Source: Budorcas taxicolor
Lineage: Eukaryota; Chordata; Mammalia; Artiodactyla; Bovidae
Assembly (NCBI RefSeq): GCF_023091745.1
Contig: NC_068915.1
Location: forward strand, 51,084,001-51,148,000
DNA: 64,000 bases
Direction: 5' to 3'
Shown here: one piece after another, positions 56,385-64,000 of the stretch
Position numbering within the stretch: position 1 is the stretch's first letter
Layout: each line of letters begins with the position of its first letter
The notes under the pieces: model-generated
Databases searched by the model: none
What the model was told of the DNA's origin: nothing
What the model saw: the letters and a program-made list of their open reading frames with translations, nothing else
Program-made: the position numbers and the translations under genes

Positions 56385-56600
56385 AGACCAACTCAAGCTT
56401 TTATCGAGGTCTGCATTGTCAAAGCCAGTTTTTCCAGTATTCACGTAAACCATTAAAAGTTGATGCCTTCAAACTGTGGTCCTGAAGATGAGATGGAGAG
56501 TCCCTTGGCCAGCAAGATCAAACCAGTCAATGTTACAGGTTATCAACTCTGAATATTCATTTGAAAGACTGATGCTGAAGCTCCAATACAGTAGCCAGAT
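56385..56600 (+). mobile_element. Degenerate BovB C-terminal fragment
   Basis: CAAAGCCAGTTTTTCCAGTA, TTGATGCCTTCAAACTGTGG, GAGAGTCCCTTGGCCAGCAA and GAAAGACTGATGCTGAAGCT fit the BovB C-terminal region. In BovB this part comes before the piece seen at 55,655, so their order here is reversed. Confidence 0.75.
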
Positions 56601-57324
56601 GGAAAAAAAAAAAAAACCTGAGTGTCCAGAAGTCTGCAGAGAGGCATGGGTTGGCAGGGGCCTGCTGCAGGGCTGGGGGCAATGAGTGTAGCAGTGCATG
56701 CATGGGACCTTTTGAAGGAAGTAGCTATTATCTTCATTACCTCCACCATAGTTTGGCCCCAGGTAAAAAACTGGGAGGGAATGCAGCCCCACCCATTCAC
56801 AGACAATTGGATTAAAGATCACTGAACATGGCTCTGCCCATCAGAACAAGACCCAATTTCCTTTTCAGTCTGTCTGTCCCATCATGAAGTTATCATAAGC
56901 CTCTTACCCTTCTCCATCAGAGGGCAGACAGACTGAAATCCACAATCGGCAGAAAACTAACCAATCTGATCACATGGACCACAGCCTTGTCTAAGTCAAT
57001 GAAACTATGAGCCATGCTGTGTAGGGCAACCCAAGACAGATGGGTCATGGTGGAGAGTTCTGACAAAATGTGGTCCACTGGAGAAGGGAATGGCAAACCA
57101 CTTCAGTATTCTTGCCTTGAGAACCTCATGAACAGTATGAAAAGGCAAAAAGAAAAGATAGGACACTAAAAGATGAATTCCCCAGGTTAGTAGGTGCCCA
57201 ATATGCTACTGGAGATCAGTGAAGCAATAACTCCAGAAAAAATGAAGAGACAGAGTCAAAGCAAAAACAACATCCAGTTGTGGATGTGACTGGTGATGTG
57301 AGTAAAGTCCAATATTGTTGACAG

Positions 57325-58336
57325 GGGAATAAGTTAAAATCAAAGGATAAAACACACTTTTGTTTCAATGAAAGGACCAGAACTAAGAATAAGACTCTTT
57401 TTTTTTTGTTTTTTCTTGATAGAAAAGTGCATGGGCTCAAAGGATCACATATAAAATTTACAGTTAAAAAACACTTGTCTATCTATCATGCATGAGAATA
57501 ATAAAAGAAGGAAAACTTTAATACAATAACTATCCAATTTTATGTAGAGAAGAATGTGTGTTTGTCAGAAATTTCTGTTAAAAGCCCAAAGTTCCAAGAG
57601 CTAGCTTTTCATCTAGCTCTATAAAGCATATGATGACTGCATCAAAGAATGAATACACTGGTCCACATTTACAGAAAATGAATTCAGCTAAATTCAATAG
57701 TACACTATTAAAAGTGGAGTGTGTTCACACATGCATACATGCACCCACACTCATACCGCAGCATTAAATATGAGTTGTTCATTCGGTAATTCAATTCAAA
57801 TACATTTTGGGCATCTACTGTATACCAGAAATTCTTCTGTGTCCAAGAAATAGATAGGACTAAGTATTTTTCCCTACCCTGAAGTAACTCCCACTGGAGT
57901 CAGAAAGAAAAGCTCAGAACAAACTATTACATAATGTATTGGGATTTTGAGTAGATTTAATTACAGACCACTATGGGAACACAGGAGCATGATCAACTAA
58001 TTCTGTCTGGTCCTTGTCTTCACCCATAAGTGTATCACTTCTAGAGTTTATATTTCACAGATCACAGTAGCACCATCATGTCAAAAATTTATACCTTTTT
58101 ACCCAAATAACTCTTGAAATACTTGTCTATGAATTCATTGACGTATCCCTTGACTCTTCTTTTGTTCTCTTAACAACTGTTCCATCTTCACAATGTTCTC
58201 TAAAAAGATCATTACCTCATTACTATTGATTCTTTGCATTATTTTTTGCAGAAATCACATGGGAAAAATTCTACTCTGGCTCCATCCAGCTCTTTAGTTT
58301 GTTGACTGGAGATAATGGAGAACTACCAAAGAAACA
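57325..58336. other. No gene recognised; L2-like fragment inside
   Basis: At 57,785-57,905, AAATACATTTTGGGCATCTA, CTGTATACCAGAAATTCTTC and CCCTGAAGTAACTCCCACTG fit an antisense L2 3' end (attgagcacctactatgtgccag, ggagcttacattctagtg). A T-rich run lies at 57,396-57,412. Confidence 0.5.
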
Positions 58337-58606
58337 GACTCAGTTCAGTTCAGTTCAGTCACTCAGTCGTGTCTGACTGTTTGTAACCCAATGAACTGCA
58401 GCACACCAGGCTTCCCTGTCCTTCATCAGCTCCCAGAGCTTGTGATGACATCCAACCATCTCATCCTCTGTCATCCCCTTCTCCTCCTGCCTTCATTCTT
58501 TCCCAACATCAGGGTCTTTTCCAATGAGTCAGTTTTTCGAATCAGGTGGCCAAATTATTGAAGCTTCAGCTTCACCATCAATCCTTCCAATGAATATTCA
58601 GGACTT
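58337..58606 (-). mobile_element. Short BovB 3' end
   Basis: Antisense terminus ACTCAGTTCAGTTCAGTTCA to TCCAATGAATATTCAGGACT, with a deletion after CCCAGAGCTTGTGATG. Truncated about 270 bp from its 3' end. Confidence 0.93.
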
Positions 58607-58667
58607 GTGCAGCATAAATCCATGATCTATAAATGTAGCCCTCAATGTAACCTTCAATATTTTATCC

Positions 58668-58879
58668 GCAGGGCTTCCCAGATGACTCAATGGTAAAGAA
58701 TCCACCTGCCAATGCAGGAGATGTGAGTCCAATCCCTGGGATGGGACGGACCCTGGGAAGGAAATGACAATCCACTCCAGTATTCTTGCCTGAAAAATCA
58801 CATGGACAGAGGAATCTGGCAGGCTATAGTCCAAGGGATTGCAAAAGAATTGGACACAACTTAGTAACAAAACAACAAC
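58668..58879 (+). mobile_element. Bov-tA SINE with 9-bp target-site duplication
   Basis: GCAGGGCTTCCCAGATGACT to GGACACAACTTAGTAACAAA with an (AAC)n tail. ATTTTATCC lies at 58659-58667 and 58880-58888. Confidence 0.94.
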
Positions 58880-58888
58880 ATTTTATCC

Positions 58889-61800
58889 ATTCCAATTCTT
58901 TAATTGTTCTTTACATGTTTATAATTCTCAAAGCTCTATTTCCAAATAAGATTGACTAATTGATCATCTGATTGATGAATTTTGGCCTTTGCTTACTTAC
59001 CTTCATCTCTACTTTGATCTTTCACAGCCCCCCTGCATAGCAACATATTTAAGACAGCATTCTTTATTCAACTTATCAATTGTCACTTGTCAAATCAGTA
59101 AAGCCAGCATGATTACTGACTACTTAAGATAAGATGATTAAGATAAGATGATTAAGACTTCTATAAGATAGCATATGTGAAAATGTTAACTCTGCAGGCT
59201 TGGGTTCCAAGCCTAACATTCCAGATTGGAAAATAAATTCCATATAAAACAAAGGTAGTTTTGATTTCCAATTCATGGAATATTTACCTTTAAAAATTTC
59301 AGGATCCTCTTATTTGAGTCTTGAGAAAATTCAAATTCAAATATTATTAAAGAAATGTTCTTTAGGTTAAGGTTATCCTATCAATCAAATGATCACCCAT
59401 TAATTAGCAGATGGGACAGGAAAAAATTTGGTTGACTTGACTGAGAAATCTTGGTCTTTATGTGGTAATGATTTGAATATCACTGCTAGTAGTTAATTTT
59501 TTGATTTGACATTATTTAAAATAAAACTCTGAATTCATCCAAACCATATGTAAGAATCTGAGTATTGTGAATGTACAGTAATTAACAAGAATCACAAACA
59601 TCTGTTCCAACTGGTGAACTGATATAAGTTTGAAAAGCAACTGTGAACAAAATGTTGATGGATTGTGGTCATTATCCTCATACTGATTAATCTTATTCAT
59701 CAGCCTGTCAGAATATTAGGTCATGAAAAAACATGATCTATTAATAGTGACATAAAAACATAATTGTATATATTTTCAAAAACTTCTTTGTGTTCTTAAT
59801 TTCTCTAAAACTGCAGTGGGGATTAACATGCTTAATTTCCTGCATTGGTTCCCTGCATTCACTTTATATAATTTTCAAGGTAATAGATAATCTGCAGATG
59901 TAACACATGAAAGATAATCCCTATTCTAGGAAAATCACACTGTTATCACCACAGGGAAAAAACTTCATGTCAATATTTAGGTCTTATTTGAGTTGTCTAA
60001 ACTTAATAATAATATGCAAAGATGATACAAGAGACACTCTGTTAACTTTTTCTTTGAAAAATATTTTGTCATTATTTACAGAAAAACTCTATTGTTTAAT
60101 ATTATACCTATAGAATGGTTTTTGCCTTGGCCCTGCTCAAGTTAAGTAGCAGCTTTGCCCCTAGTAGTGGAGTTTATGCATAGTTTATTAGGTGTATTAC
60201 CATGTGAGAAAAGATGTCTTTAGAAAAATCTAATTACATGTGTTTTAGGTTGAGGGTTCTTTAAGGCAAAGGCACAATTCTTCAATATTTAATATGAATC
60301 CAGGAAAAATGCAGTTTGACCCACCATTGGTGGAGTATGAAGTACTTTATGTAAGCAATGAGAAAGCCTTCTAATATAGCCAAAACCAAAGCCACAAGTA
60401 AATTATAAACGTCTTAGCTCTCAAATGAAATCAATTACAACATACCTACAAACTCACATCACGTATTTAGTTTATCCCAGAGAGACAACAAAAAGGGTTT
60501 GTTTTTTTTTTCTCCCCCACTTCATAATGGCTAGGGAGAATTGTTTGTTTGTACTGGTTTCATTGCTTATCAGTTATTTGTCATCTTTCAGTTAATCTGA
60601 AAATTGCTATGAAAAGCTCTTTCTACACTACTTCCTATATACTTTGCAAAAATATTAAAATTGAAAACAGCATAAAATTCTGTGCATTACCTATTTTGTC
60701 CATCTTTGAGCTTACTTACAGATTTAAAGGATCTAATATTCAGAGGTTTTTAGGAAATAGGTGACATATTTCGATCTTTATTCCAGTAAAAAATCCATAT
60801 TGATTAGATAATACTTGATTCAAAATGTGAAAATCAAACCAAACCAACCAACAAACAAAATATAAAATAATCTCTGAAAACGAATAGTTCAAAATAAAAA
60901 TATTAATTTATTTTTTAAACTCTCCAGAATGTCATGAACCATTAAGAGATAGCAATTTTTGTGTTTTCCACTGTAACTTGAGGACCTAGAACAGTGTCAG
61001 GTACATCTTAGATAGCAATATATATATATTTTTAAAGACTGGATAAGTGTCCAAATCATGTGAATAAACTCTTTAAATTAAATGAAATTGTGAATTTAAA
61101 ATGTATTTGATATTAACAATTAGCAAGTGGCCTGAAATCACTCCTCAATAAGGGTAAAACTCTGAGCAGAAAAAAAATAAATGATACCAATATTATGGAC
61201 AATAGCTTGAAACTCTATTGGTTATTAAAATAGGGAAGGAGATCAAAATTAATATATTCTCCTGGGGATTATAGAGTCCTCATTACTCACCAGAGGTTTT
61301 TTTTTTTTTTTTTTAAGTTCTTCAGACTATAATATGAATAAAAAATACTGATTTCAAGTTCTTTATTAAAACAGGTATTTAATGCAGGACAAAAATCCAA
61401 GTCATAAATGTGACTACAGGGAAACAATCATTAAAAATGTTGGGAGACTCTGGATCGTATTTGTGTAGATCATAAAATTCTTAGAACTGGAGTTAAACAG
61501 GAAGTTAGAGGTCATTTACTCTAATCTTATATCTGAGGAAATGATTCTTTTTTCAATTACAATATACACAATTACAGTACATTTTCATTTATCTGAGTTC
61601 TGAGTTACTAGAAAGCTCAGCTCACTAATTTATTTTCCCACTTGACTTTTATGAAAAAGAAAGAAATTATAAATAGGACAGATAATTAATACACTTAAAG
61701 ATAACTCTGGGATACTTCAACACCCTGAAGTGTCTTTTGAGCCATCAGGAAAAGATACAATTATCTTCAGTATTATTTTAGTGTTAACTCTTTGACTTCA

Positions 61801-63726
61801 TACCCAGGTGTGGAAACTCTACCTTATATGGATATTGTGCACTGTAGGATTTGCCTTGGAATACATGAGTATTAGATAAATAAGGCAAGACATAAGATTC
61901 AAATGATGCTGAAGAAAGAAAAGAAAGGACAGTAAGCAGAAACAGTATAAATTCTAAGAAATCTAGAAAGAAACAAAAAAGGAAAAAAAAATTAAAATGA
62001 AGATACAGATATAGCAAGAGATAAAAGAAGGGACTGGCAAATTCTTGATTCTGGGGTTATAACATAACACATCACTCTTATCTCAGATTCTCTTTTCATA
62101 CCCTGAAAAAACATTATTCAACAACTGAGACACTTTCTTCCTAATGCTTCCTTACAAAACACCTCAAGGTAATCTCAGAAGGGTCTCTGTGGCTCACAAT
62201 CAGACTCTCCTAATAAAAATATTCAAGTATAACAGAATTCTTAGAGAAAATCACTTGGTCTGATAATGGCAACATTCCTAACATGAAATGGCTGCTTTTG
62301 CTTTAATTACTTCAGTAATAGGAGTGCCGCCATGATCCCCAAATTCCTTTAAAAGTGCTCATAGTGATTTGTTTTCTTCAAAGTATTAATAGGTTTAGAA
62401 CCTTTCTCGTCTCTCTTTTTTCCCATCCTTTGTCTTCATTTTACCTGTGCCCACCTGTCTCATCCAACTAGCAACCCTTCCTGCTTATCCTCGTGTTCTT
62501 CCTGTTTATCTTTTCCTCCTTGTCTGTCTCCTTGCCACTCTCTGCTCTTCTTCCCCTCTCCTGCTTTCTGAATTTATAAATTCTTTAAATACAGTGCTAA
62601 AGTGTATACTAGAATAAACTGAGCCAGTGTCTTAAATGTTAGTTGTAGAAGCTCCTGGTGTGTTGCAATAATTATTCAGTACATGTAGTTAATGCATTCT
62701 TAGACAGTAATCATTACTACTTGCTAAGAACAGGTAAAGCTATTAAGAGGGTCTCAAAACAGAAAACTCATCTGAGCAATAAAATAATTTTTAGTACAAT
62801 TTATGAGGTTTCAAATCCCAAACCCTCACTTTGATAAAAGAGCCTTTGGGTGGTATTTTCTACCCTCGGAGGATCAACTATAGCTACTTCTCTATTTCAC
62901 TATTATTTGAAAGCTCTGCTATCAAATGGTTTTCTTCAAATGAATGGGAGTATCACAGGCAATATGTTCTCTAAATTTTCTTGGCCTAAATCATGCTGAT
63001 GAGCCAAATCACTTCCTATAAGTCATTTCTAAACATTATGTGGTTAAAAACCATGTGAGCTTTGATTGCTATTCAAACTCTCTTTCAACACCCGATGTTG
63101 TTGCCGCTTACTATCTTGTGACCTTGACTTCATCTCCTTGACTATAATTCCCTCACTTGTAAAACTGGAACAAGAAAACTGACTTTGCAGGGCTATAGGT
63201 AGGAGGCATTGAGGCATTTTGAAATGTCTCTCAAATAATTAAATATATTACATACATATGTATATGTTATTTATACATATTGTATCACCTATTATATAAT
63301 ATTTACAGATATATTTATATACTATATAATATATATAAAATACAGTGACCATGCATTTAAACACAAATGCAAACAGCTGTCACTGTTACCTTATTAAAAT
63401 ATATCTTTTCATGTTTATTGCTTAAATACATTTTAATTTAAAGTTTACCCATATGCATGGCCCCAATTTTCTCCTTTGTCAGATTCCACCAATTTTATTG
63501 AGTCAATAAGAAGAATTTTCCTTGACATCATTGATGTCTATTCATTTACCTTTCCAAACACTGGTCCATTTTGACACTGAATACCATTATATTTGTATCT
63601 GTGTATTACATTTTTGCAAGACAGATATGTTGGGATCATGGAGGCATAAACATAAACACATAAAAAGTATTGGATAGCAAGATTTCTTTATTGGTTAAGA
63701 TGTTTTTCAGTCATTCATTTAAACAA
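58889..63726. other. Nearly 5 kb of single-copy-looking DNA with minor simple repeats
   Basis: No gene or dispersed repeat is recognised. Local structure: a 14-bp unit TAAGATAAGATGAT twice in tandem at 59,125-59,152; a T-run at 61,299-61,314; a pyrimidine-rich stretch at 62,395-62,572; and an AT-rich block with TATAT runs at 63,240-63,345. Short frames at 60549-60764 and 61784-62017 have no recognised content. Confidence 0.55.
62395..62572 (+). repeat. Pyrimidine-rich low-complexity tract
   Basis: About 180 bp dominated by C and T on the plus strand (TTTCTCGTCTCTCTTTTTTC, TCTTTTCCTCCTTGTCTGTC, CTCTGCTCTTCTTCCCCTCT). Confidence 0.8.
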
Positions 63727-63738
63727 CATTTATTGGCT

Positions 63739-63951
63739 TGTTGTTATTGTTCGGTCACTAAGTCATGTCCAACTCTTTGCACCTCTATGGGGTACAACCC
63801 AACAGGCTCCTCTGTCCATGGAATTTTCCAGGCAAGAATACTAGTGTGGGTTGCCATGTCCTACTCCAGGGGATCTTCTCAATCCAGGAATTGGACCCAC
63901 GTTTCTTGCATTGGCAGGGGATTCTTTACCACTGAGTCACCTGGGAAGTCC
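63739..63951 (-). mobile_element. Bov-tA SINE with perfect 12-bp target-site duplication
   Basis: Antisense tail TTGTTCGGTCACTAAGTCAT to antisense head GAGTCACCTGGGAAGTC. CATTTATTGGCT flanks it at 63727-63738 and 63952-63963. Confidence 0.96.
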
Positions 63952-63973
63952 CATTTATTGGCTACTTATGACC

Positions 63974-63996
63974 AAAAAAAAAAAAAAAAAAAAAAA
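63974..63996. repeat. Poly-A tract
   Basis: 23 consecutive A bases at the window edge. It may be the tail of an element that lies beyond the window or a plain homopolymer. Confidence 0.9.
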
Positions 63997-64000
63997 GAGG

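Larger units (their letters stand above)
54956..57317 (+). mobile_element. BovB 5' region in inverted orientation, itself interrupted
   Basis: 54,956-55,438 is a GC-richer block starting CCCACATCCAAGGGAAGAGA, with internal repeats (AACCTTGTGCACACCAG near 55,124 and again near 55,351). The continuation TGAGTGTCCAGAAGTCTGCA at 56,619 fits directly after GCCTATAAGTG at 55,432, so 55,439-56,616 is inserted. 56,630-57,317 matches the 5' region of the BovB at 38,340 (GCCCCACCCATTCACAGACA, AGGGCAGACAGACTGAAATC, GGTCATGGTGGAGAGTTCTG). Linking the first block to BovB is an inference from recalled copies. Confidence 0.7.

Noticed and set aside
61784..62017. A Phe/Leu-rich minus-strand frame as a small membrane protein
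   Set aside because: Low-complexity composition from A-rich plus-strand DNA, no conserved motif and no promoter or exon context.

Overview
This window reads as nuclear DNA of a pecoran ruminant (cattle, sheep or goat type). The evidence is the repeat content: RTE-type BovB LINEs, tRNA-Glu-derived Bov-tA SINEs, dimeric BovA2 SINEs ending in AGC repeats, a CHR-type cetartiodactyl SINE and an artiodactyl-type L1. The DNA is AT-rich and gene-poor. I find no intact host protein-coding gene, no rRNA or tRNA gene and no CRISPR array. Every open frame longer than about 150 codons lies in a decayed LINE. Element names come from recognising the sequence, not from a database search.

Layout. 1-6,000: old repeats (two SINE pieces, an MLT2-like ERVL LTR, a hAT-Charlie-like element, an old L1 3' end, a Tigger-like transposon) in single-copy-looking DNA. 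6,013-10,180: a near-full-length minus-strand BovB broken by a SINE and by a second BovB. 10,200-22,600: mostly single-copy DNA with several SINEs, old L1 and MIR pieces, a second MLT2-like LTR and a tRNA-like scrap. 22,664-31,708: a truncated BovB, then an almost complete minus-strand L1 (23,881-31,694) flanked by a TAAATAGTATCTT target-site duplication and keeping its 5' regulatory region. 32,779-36,993: three BovB copies in mixed orientation. 38,340-45,832: a near-full-length plus-strand BovB that hosts a 5'-inverted L1 (itself hit by a BovA2), a Bov-tA with a 16-bp duplication and a 97-bp BovB end. 46,904-47,808: two BovB pieces joined head to head. 53,168-57,324: a BovB whose 5' region is inverted relative to its 3' part. 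58,337-64,000: one short BovB, two SINEs and nearly 5 kb with little recognisable.

How the parts work together. LINEs encode (or once encoded) the endonuclease and reverse transcriptase that copy themselves; BovB shares its 3' tail with the Bov-tA/BovA SINEs and is the presumed source of their mobilisation. All LINE reading frames here are broken, so no element looks autonomous. The window is best read as a layered record of insertions: nesting order, target-site duplications and inversion junctions can be read directly. I see no convincing undescribed biological system. The most informative structures are the 5'-inverted L1, the probable 5'-inverted BovB, the complete L1 with its promoter region, and the BovB hairpin pair.
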